Source: Clostridia bacterium
GTDB lineage: Bacteria; Bacillota; DSM-521; Neomoorellales; Neomoorellaceae
Direction: 5' to 3'
NCBI GenBank assembly: GCA_030445865.1
Contig: JASUSV010000009.1
Span: forward strand, 1-52,036
DNA: 52,036 nucleotides
The notes beneath the pieces are model-generated. The model made no database searches. It was not told where the DNA came from and worked only from the letters and a program-made list of their open reading frames with translations. This document shows, in pieces, positions 41,404 to 50,364 of this stretch (its first letter is position 1; every line of letters starts with the position of its first letter). Position numbers and translations under genes: made by a program.

Positions 41404-42198
41404 ATGGGTGAAGTGATCGTTGTCACTTCAGGCAAAGGTGGAGTAGGTAAAACTACTACTACGGCTAATCTGGGCACCGGTTTGGCTATGCTGGGCAAAA
41501 GGGTCGTAATGGTAGATACGGACATCGGGTTGCGCAATTTAGATGTAGTAATGGGCCTGGAAAACCGCATCGTCTATGACCTGGTAGATGTAGTCGAGGG
41601 CCGCTGCCGGCTGAAACAGGCCCTTATAAAAGATAAACGCTTTGAAAACCTTTTTTTATTGCCTGCCAATCAGACCAAAGATAAAACGGCGGTTAACAGG
41701 GTTCAGATGCAGGAATTAACCAAAAAACTCAAGGAAGATTTCGAATTTGTTTTGATTGATTGCCCGGCGGGCATCGAAATGGGATTCCGCAACGCGATTG
41801 CTGGCGCTGAAAAGGCGCTGGTGGTGACTACGCCCGAAGTTGCCGCCGTCCGCGATGCCGACCGCATAATTGGCCTTTTGGAAGCCGAGGAAATGCTCCC
41901 TCCCCGGCTTATCATTAACCGGGTGCGGCTGGACATGGTTAAAAAAGGCGATATGATGGATATAGAAGATATTTTAGATATTCTGGCCATTGACTTAATC
42001 GGGGTGGTCCCGGAGGATGAGTACATAATCGTTTCTACCAACAAGGGCGAACCGGCTGTTTTGGAAAAACATTCACGCGCCGGGCAGGCCTATCAGAATA
42101 TATCCCGTCGTCTGCTTGGAGAAGAAGTTCCAATCATGGACTTAGAGGCAAGCGGAGGTTTAATGGCCAGGATTAAAAAGTTATTCGGTTGGGGATAA
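41404..42198 (+). CDS. minD: Septum site-determining ATPase MinD
   Basis: 264-residue ParA-family ATPase with deviant Walker A GKGGVGKTTT (10-19) and a C-terminal amphipathic membrane-targeting helix (LMARIKKLFGW). With ATP it dimerises on the membrane, recruits MinC and is released by MinE. GAGGAGG precedes the ATG. Between minC and minE in one operon. Confidence 0.97.
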   Translation: MGEVIVVTSGKGGVGKTTTTANLGTGLAMLGKRVVMVDTDIGLRNLDVVMGLENRIVYDLVDVVEGRCRLKQALIKDKRFENLFLLPANQTKDKTAVNRVQMQELTKKLKEDFEFVLIDCPAGIEMGFRNAIAGAEKALVVTTPEVAAVRDADRIIGLLEAEEMLPPRLIINRVRLDMVKKGDMMDIEDILDILAIDLIGVVPEDEYIIVSTNKGEPAVLEKHSRAGQAYQNISRRLLGEEVPIMDLEASGGLMARIKKLFGWG

Positions 42199-42216
42199 GC
42201 GAGAGGGGGCGCGGCT

Positions 42217-42489
42217 TTGTTAGAATTTTTACAGCGTTTTTTTGCTCGCGAAACTACCACCAGCAAAATGATAGCCAAGGAACGTCTCCGGCTGGTATTA
42301 ATTCAAGACCGGGCAGATTTAACACCAGGGTTGCTCCAGGCTTTAAAAGAAGATCTTATAAAAGTGATCTCGGAGTATTTGGAAATCGACACCGGCGGCC
42401 TGGAGGTGGCGTTTAACCGGGAGAGGGACTCTGTGGCTTTGGTAGCCAATATTCCGGTACTTAAAGTAAAGCGAACCCTTAAGCCTTAA
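42217..42489 (+). CDS. minE: Cell division topological specificity factor MinE
   Basis: 90 residues: an N-terminal membrane/MinD-contact part (LEFLQRFFARETTTSKMIAKERL then LVLIQDRA, about 2-32) and a C-terminal dimerisation domain (LIKVISEYLEID onward). It stimulates MinD ATPase and sets up pole-to-pole oscillation. TTG start behind GAGAGGGGGC. Presence of MinE rather than only DivIVA-type positioning is usual for Clostridia of this group. Confidence 0.93.
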   Translation: MLEFLQRFFARETTTSKMIAKERLRLVLIQDRADLTPGLLQALKEDLIKVISEYLEIDTGGLEVAFNRERDSVALVANIPVLKVKRTLKP

Positions 42490-42564
42490 TTTTGCGGTCG
42501 GTTTCAGCTGGGAAGCGGAAACATCGGAAGGCCCACCGTCTATTTTTTGGATTGTAGGGGAGAT

Positions 42565-42588
42565 CCGCCTGAGGGCGGGTTTTTCTTT
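42565..42588 (+). terminator. Terminator after minE
   Basis: CCGCC (42565-42569) with GGCGG (42574-42578) followed by TTTTTCTTTT. It lies before the rodA region; a TATAAT at 42603-42608 without a good -35 may start rodA. Confidence 0.7.
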
Positions 42589-42638
42589 TGGCTGGGTTGG
42601 GTTATAATGTTGGTGGCATAGTTTTGGGAGGGCGAGAG

Positions 42639-43775
42639 ATGGTCGGGCGGCGTTTGTGGCGTAACCTGGACTACCCTTTCATAGGAAGTATAATAGCCAT
42701 CCTAGCGCTTAGTTTGGTAGTCCTTAATAGCGCCGCGGCGGGCATTTCTGCCGACCCTGACTATTATGTAAAAAGACAGTTCCTCTGGATTATCCTCGGT
42801 TTCGGCGCCATGCTGGCTGCAATTAAGGTAGACTACCAGGTTCTGCGTCGTTATCACCTGCCAATTTATTTGTTTAATCTAGCTTTACTGGTTGCCGTTT
42901 TACTGGTGGGTAATGAAGCCAAGGGCGCCCAGCGCTGGATTGCCCTGGGCTCTTTTATCTTTCAGCCCTCCGAGTTTGCCAAGATCTCTGTGATTATCAC
43001 TTTAAGCCGTTTGCTGGAAGCCCGCCAGGGCCGCCTCAATAACCTGAAAGATCTGGTTATGCCTTTTTTACACATCGCCTTACCCATGTTGCTGATTTTG
43101 GTCCAGCCCGACCTGGGGACGGCTTTAGTATTGATGGCCATCCTTTTGGGTATGCTTTACCTGGCCGGCGCCAACACCGCTTTGCTGGCTAAATTAATAA
43201 TTACCGGCGGCGTCCTGGTTTCTTTTGCCCTTTTTGCTCACTTTCACTACGGCCTACCCCTCCCCCTCAAAGAATATCAGTTACAGCGCCTGGTTGTATT
43301 TTTAAACCCCTATAACGACGGCGAAGGGGGACTCGGGGCAGGCTACCACATCATCCAGTCTCAGATAGCCATTGGCTCTGGAGGCATTTGGGGTAAAGGC
43401 CTGCATCAGGGCTCCCAGGTCCACTTAAATTTTTTGCCCGAGCACCACACCGACTTTATTTTTTCGGTTGTGGGTGAAGAGCTGGGGTTTATCCGCACGC
43501 TGGGAGTGCTCGGCCTTTACTTTATTCTGCTTTACCGAACCTTACATATAGCCGGGCGGGCTAAAGATATGTTTGGGGCTTTACTGGCCGGCGGCGTGGC
43601 TTCTCTTTTCGCCTTCCATCTTTTAGTGAACATCGGTATGACCATCGGGATTATGCCGGTAACCGGTATACCCTTACCGCTTTTTAGCTACGGCGGTAGC
43701 GCTATGTTGAGCAACCTTCTTTCCCTGGGCCTAGTCTTGAACGTAAATTTAAGGCGGCAAAAAATTCCCTTTTAA
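42639..43775 (+). CDS. rodA: RodA, peptidoglycan glycosyltransferase (SEDS family)
   Basis: 378-residue SEDS protein with about ten membrane helices. Family text seen: GAQRWIALGSFIFQPSEFAKI, VQPDLGTALVLM, GKGLHQGSQVHLNFLPEHHTDFIFSVVGEE in pieces, and the C-terminal PLPLFSYGGSAML. It polymerises glycan strands with PBP2 during elongation. The ATG at 42639 has GGGAGGG 6 bases upstream; a reading from 42588 starts inside the terminator. RodA rather than FtsW is inferred from the pbp2/mre neighbourhood. Confidence 0.94.
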   Translation: MVGRRLWRNLDYPFIGSIIAILALSLVVLNSAAAGISADPDYYVKRQFLWIILGFGAMLAAIKVDYQVLRRYHLPIYLFNLALLVAVLLVGNEAKGAQRWIALGSFIFQPSEFAKISVIITLSRLLEARQGRLNNLKDLVMPFLHIALPMLLILVQPDLGTALVLMAILLGMLYLAGANTALLAKLIITGGVLVSFALFAHFHYGLPLPLKEYQLQRLVVFLNPYNDGEGGLGAGYHIIQSQIAIGSGGIWGKGLHQGSQVHLNFLPEHHTDFIFSVVGEELGFIRTLGVLGLYFILLYRTLHIAGRAKDMFGALLAGGVASLFAFHLLVNIGMTIGIMPVTGIPLPLFSYGGSAMLSNLLSLGLVLNVNLRRQKIPF

Positions 43776-43788
43776 GGTTAGAGGGATG

Positions 43789-43817
43789 TTGACAAGTTTT
43801 GGACGCTTTTATATTAT
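43789..43817 (+). promoter_or_regulatory. Promoter of groESL
   Basis: Perfect TTGACA (43789-43794), 17-base spacer and TATTAT (43812-43817), immediately before the CIRCE element. Confidence 0.75.
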
Positions 43818-43829
43818 ATTTATTGGTTA

Positions 43830-43856
43830 TTAGCACTTAATCTCGGTGAGTGCTAA
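43830..43856 (+). promoter_or_regulatory. CIRCE element (HrcA operator)
   Basis: TTAGCACTT-N9-GAGTGCTAA, one base away from the perfect CIRCE inverted repeat (TTAGCACTC-N9-GAGTGCTAA). HrcA binds it to repress heat-shock genes. It lies between the groESL promoter and the groES ribosome site. Confidence 0.97.
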
Positions 43857-43881
43857 CAAATAATCCGAAAGGAGGAAACAT

Positions 43882-44166
43882 ATGCTAAAACCGTTAGGCG
43901 ATCGGGTAGTACTTAAGGTCCTGTCAGGAGAAGAAAGAACCCAAGGAGGTATTGTCCTTCCTGATACCGCCAAAGAAAAGCCTCAGGAAGGGGAAGTTAT
44001 TGCCGTCGGACCGGGGAGAATCCTCGATAACGGCACCAGGGTGGCTCCTGAGGTTAAAAAAGGCGACCGCGTAGTTTTTGCCAAATACAGCGGCACGGAA
44101 GTCAAGGTAGGCGGCGAGGAATATTTGATTATCAGGGAATCTGATATTCTGGCCATTAAAGAATAA
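43882..44166 (+). CDS. groES: Co-chaperonin GroES
   Basis: 94-residue heptameric lid of Gro[15 protein letters not shown] start, mobile loop (about 17-32, [18 protein letters not shown] in part) and [25 protein letters not shown] end are all standard. AAAGGAGG before the ATG. It is controlled by CIRCE and followed 27 bases later by groEL. Confidence 0.98.
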   Translation: MLKPLGDRVVLKVLSGEERTQGGIVLPDTAKEKPQEGEVIAVGPGRILDNGTRVAPEVKKGDRVVFAKYSGTEVKVGGEEYLIIRESDILAIKE

Positions 44167-44193
44167 TAAAGTTAAAGGAGGAGGCAAGACCCA

Positions 44194-45807
44194 ATGGCTG
44201 CTAAACAGCTAGCTTTTGATGTAGAAGCCAGGCGTGCCCTGGAAAAAGGTGTCAATGCAGTAGCCCAGGCGGTGAAAGTTACTCTCGGGCCTAAGGGCCG
44301 TAATGTAGTCCTGGAGCGTAAATTTGGTTCTCCGGTGATCACCAAAGACGGGGTTACCGTGGCCAAGGAAATCGAGCTTGAGGATCCCAACGAGAATATG
44401 GGAGCTCAACTGTGCCGGGAAGTTGCTTCTAAGACCAACGATGTTGCCGGCGATGGGACGACCACTGCTACCGTTTTGGCCCAGGCCATTATGCTGGAGG
44501 GCCTGAAGAACGTTGCGGCTGGCGCCAACCCCATTTTTATTAAAAAAGGCATTGACCGGGCGGTAGGTGCGGTAGTAGAAGAAATTAAAAAGATGAGCAT
44601 TCCGGTGGAATCCCGCGAGAGCATTGCCCACGTCGCGGCCATCGCCGCCAACGAGCGCGAGATCGGCGAATTAATTGCCGAGGCCATGGAAAAGGTGGGC
44701 AAAGACGGTGTTATTACCGTAGAGGAATCTAAAGGAATGACTACTACCGTCGAAGTAGTAGAGGGTATGGAATTCGATCGCGGCTATGTCTCGCCTTACT
44801 TTGTTACCAACGCCGAGGCCATGGAAGTAGAGCTGGAAGAGCCGTATATACTTATCCACGAAAAGAAGATTTCGGCCATTAACGACCTGCTCCCCTTACT
44901 GGAAAAAGTCGTCCGCACTGGCAAGCCCCTGCTGATTATTGCCGAAGACATCGAAGGCGAGGCCCTGGCCACCCTTGTAGTTAATAAATTGCGCGGCACG
45001 CTCTCCTGTGCGGCCGTCAAGGCGCCCGGCTTTGGCGACCGGCGTAAGGCCATGATGGAGGACATAGCTATTCTCACGGCCGGCACCTTTATCTCGGAAG
45101 ATCTGGGGGTTAAGCTGGAGAACGTCGATCTGAATATGCTGGGCCGGGCCAAGAAAGTCAAGATTACTAAAGAAAAAACCACTATCGTCGAAGGTTACGG
45201 TTCTAAAGAAGCGGTGGCCGGACGCGTAGCCCAGATTAAGAAACAGATTGAAGAAACGGATTCCGATTACGATCGCGAGAAATTACAGGAACGCCTGGCC
45301 AAACTGGCAGGCGGCGTAGCCGTAATCAAGGTCGGCGCTGCTACCGAAACCGAACTTAAAGAAAAGAAACACCGGGTAGAAGATGCCCTAGCCGCAACCC
45401 GCGCGGCAGTAGAGGAGGGTATTGTCCCTGGCGGCGGCGCTGCCCTGGTGCATGCCATACCTGCTTTGGACAATATTAAAGCTGAAGGCGACGAGGCGGT
45501 AGGCGTACGGATCGTCCGGCGGGCTCTGGAAGAGCCTTTGCGGCAGATTGCTGCTAACGCTGGACTGGAAGGATCGGTAATCGTCGAGCGAGTAAAATCG
45601 GAGGGCGGTAATATCGGTTTCGATGTCGTGACCGAACAATATGTGGATATGATCAAGGCCGGTATTGTCGACCCGGCGAAAGTAACCAGGAGCGCCCTGG
45701 AGAACGCGGCCAGCATAGCTTCCATGCTGCTGACCACCGAGGCCCTGGTTTCCGAGATACCCAAGAAAGAAAAGAACCCGCCTATGCCGCCGAACATGGA
45801 TTATTAA
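44194..45807 (+). CDS. groEL: Chaperonin GroEL
   Basis: 537-residue chaperonin forming double seven-membered rings. ATP-site text [22 protein letters not shown] and the signature [12 protein letters not shown]-type region (here [15 protein letters not shown]) are present. The C-terminus ends PPMPPNMDY without the usual glycine-glycine-methionine repeats. AAAGGAGGAGG precedes the ATG. A strong terminator follows. Confidence 0.98.
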   Translation: MAAKQLAFDVEARRALEKGVNAVAQAVKVTLGPKGRNVVLERKFGSPVITKDGVTVAKEIELEDPNENMGAQLCREVASKTNDVAGDGTTTATVLAQAIMLEGLKNVAAGANPIFIKKGIDRAVGAVVEEIKKMSIPVESRESIAHVAAIAANEREIGELIAEAMEKVGKDGVITVEESKGMTTTVEVVEGMEFDRGYVSPYFVTNAEAMEVELEEPYILIHEKKISAINDLLPLLEKVVRTGKPLLIIAEDIEGEALATLVVNKLRGTLSCAAVKAPGFGDRRKAMMEDIAILTAGTFISEDLGVKLENVDLNMLGRAKKVKITKEKTTIVEGYGSKEAVAGRVAQIKKQIEETDSDYDREKLQERLAKLAGGVAVIKVGAATETELKEKKHRVEDALAATRAAVEEGIVPGGGAALVHAIPALDNIKAEGDEAVGVRIVRRALEEPLRQIAANAGLEGSVIVERVKSEGGNIGFDVVTEQYVDMIKAGIVDPAKVTRSALENAASIASMLLTTEALVSEIPKKEKNPPMPPNMDY

Positions 45808-45817
45808 AGGTTGCCTT

Positions 45818-45847
45818 AAACGGTGCGCCAAAAAGCGCACCGTTTTT
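45818..45847 (+). terminator. Terminator after groEL
   Basis: AAACGGTGCGC (45818-45828) pairs with GCGCACCGTTT (45835-45845), ending in TTTTT. Confidence 0.9.
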
Positions 45848-45880
45848 GTGACTCCAAAGAGTATGATTTCCAGGTAAGGT

Positions 45881-45909
45881 GTCATAAGTAGCTCCCGGCA
45901 GCATATATT
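45881..45909 (+). promoter_or_regulatory. Sigma-E type sporulation promoter of spoIVFA-spoIVFB
   Basis: GTCATAA (45881-45887), a 14-base spacer and CATATATT (45902-45909) match the mother-cell sigma-E pattern closely. The location before spoIVF genes, which are sigma-E controlled in Bacillus, strengthens the call. Confidence 0.65.
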
Positions 45910-45945
45910 TTTATAATAAGCTATGCTTGTCCGGGGGCGATTTTT

Positions 45946-46683
45946 ATGCGTGAAAACTGGGATTGGGAAGACCTTAAGGGAGCTCCTTTAGGTGGTTTTC
46001 CCGACGGTAACCGGCCCTTACCGCGGCCGCCCTGGGGGCGGTACTGGTGGGGCCGAATTGTGGGGGCCCTGGTTTTATTTGTGGCCATCACTATCGTCTT
46101 TCGCCTGGAAACCCCCCTGGCCAGGGATTTGCAGGCTTCTGTCCGTTATTACCTGGCGGATTCGGGCGCCGATTGGACTCCGGCCGTTACGGCCCTGGCC
46201 CGCTCTGCCCTCTGGCTGGATAGCTACGACCGCTGGGTATTTCACGGCCTGCAAAAACAAGAGGACGCCTGGCCGGTTTTCGGTAAAACGGTGGGGCTTA
46301 TGTTGCCGTTAGAAGGCGAAGTTATAAGGCCTTTTGGCTGGGAGCAGTCCCCGGTGGACAAGAATAAGCGCTTTCACGGCGGCATCGATATTGAGGGGCT
46401 TCCCCATGCGCCGGTGAAGGCTGCTTACCATGGCAAAGTAAAAGACGTGCGCCGGGATGCGGCCTTGGGCCTTTTGGTGGAAATCGATCACGGGGGCAAT
46501 GTCATTGCGCTTTATGCCAATCTGGGCGAGGCCAGGGTGGTGTCGGGGCAGGAAGTAAGGCAGGGTGATGTGGTGGGCGTGCTACCCGGGGGACCCAGGC
46601 CCTATTTACATTTTGAAGTTCGCAAAAACGGGGAGGCGGTAAACCCTGATCTTTACCTTCTTCTAAAATCGCCCCCCAGGTGA
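45946..46683 (+). CDS. spoIVFA: SpoIVFA-like membrane protein with M23 peptidase domain
   Basis: 245 residues: a cytoplasmic proline-rich N-terminus, one membrane helix (about 37-55), a spacer, and a LytM/M23 domain (about 120-240; PFGWEQSPVDKNKRFHGGID). In SpoIVFA this domain holds the SpoIVFB protease inactive until signalled. Here H and D of HGGID remain, but the second metal motif reads YLHFE instead of HLHFE, so it is probably not catalytic, as expected for a regulator. It precedes spoIVFB by 7 bases, behind a sigma-E-like promoter. Confidence 0.82.
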   Translation: MRENWDWEDLKGAPLGGFPDGNRPLPRPPWGRYWWGRIVGALVLFVAITIVFRLETPLARDLQASVRYYLADSGADWTPAVTALARSALWLDSYDRWVFHGLQKQEDAWPVFGKTVGLMLPLEGEVIRPFGWEQSPVDKNKRFHGGIDIEGLPHAPVKAAYHGKVKDVRRDAALGLLVEIDHGGNVIALYANLGEARVVSGQEVRQGDVVGVLPGGPRPYLHFEVRKNGEAVNPDLYLLLKSPPR

Positions 46684-46690
46684 TCGGTTT

Positions 46691-47563
46691 ATGCGCCTAG
46701 GGCCTAGGTTCGGGGTAGAAGTCATTTTAAACGACTACTTTTTAATACTCCTGGGAGTTTATTTCTTACTGGGGGTAGCTCCCCAGGCCTTGCTCCTTTT
46801 TCTGGCCGTAAGCTTACATGAACTAGCCCACGTTTTGGCCGGCTGCCGGTGCGGCATAAAGCCGCTGGCAGTCGAATTGTTGCCTTTCGGCGGGGTAGCC
46901 AGGTTTACTGCCCCGCCCTCTTCCTGGTGGCTGACAACTGCAGCCATAGCTCTGGCCGGACCCCTGAGCAGCCTTATCCTGGCTGCTTTGGCCGCCTGGA
47001 TTATGAACTTAGCCGGCGATCCTGTAAGGAAATGGCTTGCTTTTTTTGTCCAAGTCAACCTCATGCTGGGTTTTTTTAATTTATTGCCGGCGCTCCCCCT
47101 GGACGGTGGCTACCTCTTTCGTGCCCTGCGTTTGCCGGCCGTTGGCCTAGGGCGGGCCACCCGTGAAGCAGTCCGCCTGGGCCAGGGGCTGGCATTATTT
47201 TTAGCTCTAATTACCGCGGTCGGTTTTTACTACCGTGTCGTTGATCTGCAAGGTTGCGTTCTGGCTGGATTTTTATTTTTAAAAGCTCGCCAGGAAGAGG
47301 AGGTGACGGTCTATTTGTTCTGGCGCTATTTTTTAACCGGTGGCGTTAAACCAGATAAACAGCCGCGTCAGACCCTCATATTGGTCGCTAATAAAAAGCT
47401 GCGCCTCTCGGCCCTCTGGAGGAACTTTGTTCCCGGACGCTATCATCTCGTCGCCGTCCTCGGCGATAGAGGCAAAATAGCCGGCTTTATCAGCGAAGAG
47501 CAGCTGCGTGAGATGATTTTGACGGGCAATAGCCAGGCTTCTCTGGAAGAACTTCTGAAGTGA
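46691..47563 (+). CDS. spoIVFB: Site-2 intramembrane protease SpoIVFB
   Basis: 290-residue polytopic zinc protease: HELAH (about 45-49) gives two zinc histidines and the catalytic glutamate, and NLLPALPLDGG carries the third ligand. After about six helices, the C-terminal 90 residues form a soluble CBS-like domain (LAVLGDRGKIAGFISEEQL-like text, here VAVLGDRGKIAG). In Bacillus it cleaves pro-sigma-K in the outer forespore membrane and ATP binding to the CBS domain controls it. Pairing with a SpoIVFA-like gene supports the same role. The ribosome site is weak, suggesting coupling. Confidence 0.9.
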   Translation: MRLGPRFGVEVILNDYFLILLGVYFLLGVAPQALLLFLAVSLHELAHVLAGCRCGIKPLAVELLPFGGVARFTAPPSSWWLTTAAIALAGPLSSLILAALAAWIMNLAGDPVRKWLAFFVQVNLMLGFFNLLPALPLDGGYLFRALRLPAVGLGRATREAVRLGQGLALFLALITAVGFYYRVVDLQGCVLAGFLFLKARQEEEVTVYLFWRYFLTGGVKPDKQPRQTLILVANKKLRLSALWRNFVPGRYHLVAVLGDRGKIAGFISEEQLREMILTGNSQASLEELLK

Positions 47564-47663
47564 ACCGTTATCTCTTTCCTATTTTTATTGGAGGCTGTAT
47601 TTCTGCTTTATTTCCTGATATACTATTTCTGGTAAGAGTTAGCGATGATAGGGAGAGAACTGG

Positions 47664-49529
47664 TTGTCTCATTTGAGGGAATATATACTGAAGAACATCC
47701 TGGACCAAGTAGAAAAACCAGCCCGCTACCTGGGCACCGAATGGAATAGCGTTCATAAAGACTGGGATAGCGCTCAGGTACGTATGGCTTTTGTTTTCCC
47801 CGACCTTTATGAAGTCGGCATGTCGCATCTAGGGCTGGCCATCCTTTACGGCCTTATTAACGCTGAGGAAGACCTGCTTTTAGAGCGGGTTTTTGCCCCC
47901 GGCCTGGATATGGAAGCCAGGCTAAGGGAGGAAGGGATCCCTCTTTTTAGCCTGGAATCTTACCGGCCCCTGAAGGATTTCGATGTCATCGGTTTTACGC
48001 TCCAGTATGAAATGACCTATACTACCGTTTTAAATATACTTGCGCTGGCCGGTATACCCTTAAGGGCAGAAAATAGAGAGGCTACGGCGCCGCTGGTCAT
48101 TGGAGGCGGGCCCTGCGCTGCCAACCCGGAACCGCTGGCCCCTTTTTTTGACTGCTTCCTCCTGGGCGACGGCGAAGAACTCCTGCCCGAATTTTTGCGC
48201 CTGATCGGGAAACTTAAAAAAGGTCCCCGGAATAGGGCCGACCGCCAGGAGGTTTTAAGGGAGGCGGTTAAGCTACCAGGTGTTTACGTCCCTTCCTTTT
48301 ACGAGGTGACTTACCGGCCTGATGGAGTTATAGATAATATACGGCCGCAGGGGCCGGGAGTACCGGAGAAAGTAAAGAAGCGAGTGGTGGCCGACCTGGA
48401 AAAGGCCTTTTTCCCCACGCGGCCCATCGTACCTTTTATCGAAGCGGTGCACGACCGCATCATGTTGGAGGTTATGCGGGGCTGCACACGCGGTTGCCGT
48501 TTCTGCCAGGCCGGGATCCTCTACCGGCCGGTGCGGGAACGGGGGGTAGAAGTTCTTTTACGCCAGGCGGCGGAGATTTTTAAGGCTACCGGCCACGAGG
48601 AAATAGCACTTACTTCTTTAAGCACGGCCGATTATTCTTGCGTGGAAGAGCTGGCCCAGAAGCTGGCCCGGGAATATGCCGATAAGGGTGTAAGCCTTTC
48701 CCTGCCTTCCCTCCGGGTGGATGCCTTCAGCGTGCGTCTGGCAGAGGCCATCCAGAAAGTGCGCAAATCTACCCTGACTTTTGCACCCGAAGCCGGCACC
48801 CAGCGGTTGCGGGACGTAATCAACAAGGGCGTCACGGAAGAAGACCTTTTTGCCGCGGTTACGGCAGCTTTTGAAGCCGGCTGGCGCAGTGTAAAACTCT
48901 ATTTTATGCTGGGGCTGCCCACCGAAACTTATGCCGACCTTGACGGGATTGCCATCCTGGCCAAGGAAGTTCTCTTCAGGGGACGCCGGCTGGCCAAAAA
49001 CGGGCAAAAAATAAGGGTAACGGTCAGCGCTTCTTCTTTTGTACCCAAAGCCCATACGGCTTTTCAATGGGAACCGCAGGAGGATATTGAAGAGCTTAAA
49101 GCCAAGCAAAATTACCTGCGCAGCCGCCTCGCGGGCCGCGGTCTGGAATTCAACTGGCACCAGGCGGAAGTTAGTTTTATTGAAGCCGTGCTCTCCAGAG
49201 GCGACCGCCGCCTGGCTGATGTTTTAGAAGCGGCGTGGCGGCTGGGGGCGAAGTTCGACGGCTGGACGGAACATTTCAATTATAATGTCTGGCAGGAAGC
49301 CTTTAAATCTAAAGGGATAGATCCTGCTTTTTATGCCAACCGCCGCCGGGATTATGCTGAAATAATGCCCTGGGATCACCTGGATTTCGGCGTAACTAAA
49401 GGGTTCTTGCAACGTGAACACCGTTTGGCTTTATCAGGAGTCCAGACCGCCGACTGCCGTTCAGGACGCTGCCATGGATGCGGCGTCTGCCCCGGCCTGG
49501 GAGTAGCGCTGGATCTGAAGAAAGCCTGA
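47664..49529 (+). CDS. Radical SAM protein with B12-binding-like N-terminus (TIGR03960 family)
   Basis: 621 residues. The N-terminal part (about 1-230) resembles a cobalamin-binding fold (VFPDLYEVGMSHLG, then LVIGGGPCAANPEP). The radical SAM core follows with C274-x3-C278-x2-C281 (CTRGCRFCQ). The C-terminus has cysteine-rich CRSGRCHGCGVCPGLG. Members are nearly always beside a DUF2344 gene and near rng and rplU; the joint substrate is unknown, with a ribosome or RNA link suspected from context. TTG start. Here the partner gene is separated by an unusual 167-base spacer. Confidence 0.9.
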   Translation: MSHLREYILKNILDQVEKPARYLGTEWNSVHKDWDSAQVRMAFVFPDLYEVGMSHLGLAILYGLINAEEDLLLERVFAPGLDMEARLREEGIPLFSLESYRPLKDFDVIGFTLQYEMTYTTVLNILALAGIPLRAENREATAPLVIGGGPCAANPEPLAPFFDCFLLGDGEELLPEFLRLIGKLKKGPRNRADRQEVLREAVKLPGVYVPSFYEVTYRPDGVIDNIRPQGPGVPEKVKKRVVADLEKAFFPTRPIVPFIEAVHDRIMLEVMRGCTRGCRFCQAGILYRPVRERGVEVLLRQAAEIFKATGHEEIALTSLSTADYSCVEELAQKLAREYADKGVSLSLPSLRVDAFSVRLAEAIQKVRKSTLTFAPEAGTQRLRDVINKGVTEEDLFAAVTAAFEAGWRSVKLYFMLGLPTETYADLDGIAILAKEVLFRGRRLAKNGQKIRVTVSASSFVPKAHTAFQWEPQEDIEELKAKQNYLRSRLAGRGLEFNWHQAEVSFIEAVLSRGDRRLADVLEAAWRLGAKFDGWTEHFNYNVWQEAFKSKGIDPAFYANRRRDYAEIMPWDHLDFGVTKGFLQREHRLALSGVQTADCRSGRCHGCGVCPGLGVALDLKKA

Positions 49530-49696
49530 AAGTTGCTTGGTTTCCTTACAGAAAGCGTTGCCCAGCGCCGGGAGCTGAGGAGGCGAGGGAGCCATACGGA
49601 TCGCTGGTAAGCCCTAAGACACCGGCGCCAGCGTGGCATGGGGAACGTTTCGGAAGTATCCGAATTAAGTTAGGTGGCGTGGGAGTTGATTTAAGG
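49530..49696 (+). ncRNA. Highly structured non-coding spacer, candidate RNA element
   Basis: Between the radical SAM gene and its DUF2344 partner. Nested pairing is seen: GAAA-(G)-CGTT-(G)-CCC (49551-49563) with GGGGAACGTTTC (49640-49651); GCGCCGG (49565-49571) with CCGGCGC (49622-49628); AGGG (49586-49589) with CCCT (49612-49615); CCA (49592-49594) with TGG (49605-49607). A separate perfect hairpin TTCGGA-AGTA-TCCGAA (49650-49665) shares two bases with the outer stem. The spacer has no ribosome-site-led gene and no T-box, known riboswitch core or intron domain V that I can recognise. Confidence 0.45.
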
Positions 49697-50362
49697 TTGC
49701 GCCTTCGTCTTCAATATACCAAACTAGGTCCTGCTCGCTTTTTAGGCCACCTCGACTTAATGCGGCTTTTCCAGCGGGCGGCCAGGCGGGCGGATCTGCC
49801 TTTAGCTTATAGCGCCGGCTTTAACCCCCATCCAAAACTGGCCCTGGGCCCGGCCCTGCCGTTAGGCATGGAAAGCGAAGCCGAATACCTCGACCTGGAA
49901 TGTACCCAGGAAATACCGGCCCGGGAAGTGCAAGGGCGCCTTCAGGAGCAGCTTCCGGAGGGCATCAGCGTACGAAAGGCAAAAGTTATAGATTCGCAAA
50001 CCGAATCCCTTGCGGCTGCCATAAAATGCGCCGCCTACAGAGCGGAGTTGCCGCCGGATGTCCCGAAGAATAAAGTCGAAGAAGCTATTAGCCGCCTGTC
50101 CTCCCAGGAAAAAGTATTGGTTAAACGTAAAGATAAAGAAGTTGACATTCGGCAGGGTATTTATGATCTGAAGATCGAAGGCGACGGCGGCGTTTTTTTA
50201 TATATGCTTGTGGCCTGCAGCCAACGTTTAAACGTTCGTCCTACCGAAGTAATGGAGGCCTTGGGCCTGAGAGCTACAAAGCCTTATGTGTGCCGCAGCG
50301 GCCTTTTTATTAGTTGCAGTCCACCTTTGGTAACTCCTTTGAACGAAATTTTTGGAAGGTAG
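49697..50362 (+). CDS. DUF2344 (TIGR03936) partner of the radical SAM protein
   Basis: About 221 residues of the DUF2344 family, seen as a separate gene or as the C-terminal part of the radical SAM protein. Typical start RLRLQYTKLGPARFLGHLDLM (shortened), then LPLAYSAGFNPHPKLALG. The frame is open back to 49478, but the family start and GGGAG at 49681-49685 favour TTG 49697; GTG 49679 is an alternative. Function unknown. It ends 2 bases before rng. Confidence 0.85.
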   Translation: MRLRLQYTKLGPARFLGHLDLMRLFQRAARRADLPLAYSAGFNPHPKLALGPALPLGMESEAEYLDLECTQEIPAREVQGRLQEQLPEGISVRKAKVIDSQTESLAAAIKCAAYRAELPPDVPKNKVEEAISRLSSQEKVLVKRKDKEVDIRQGIYDLKIEGDGGVFLYMLVACSQRLNVRPTEVMEALGLRATKPYVCRSGLFISCSPPLVTPLNEIFGR

Positions 50363-50364
50363 AT

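Noticed and set aside
42588-42638. Longer N-terminus for RodA
   Set aside because: It starts at the T-tail of the minE terminator and covers the TATAAT; ATG 42639 has GGGAGGG at proper spacing.
45267-45885. Long minus-strand frames in groEL
   Set aside because: Serine/alanine-rich antisense shadows of a certain groEL gene, explained by codon usage.
49478-49696. Long N-terminal extension of the DUF2344 protein
   Set aside because: It overlaps the radical SAM gene and the structured spacer, and family members start at RLRLQYTKLG; the frame is open by chance in GC-rich DNA.
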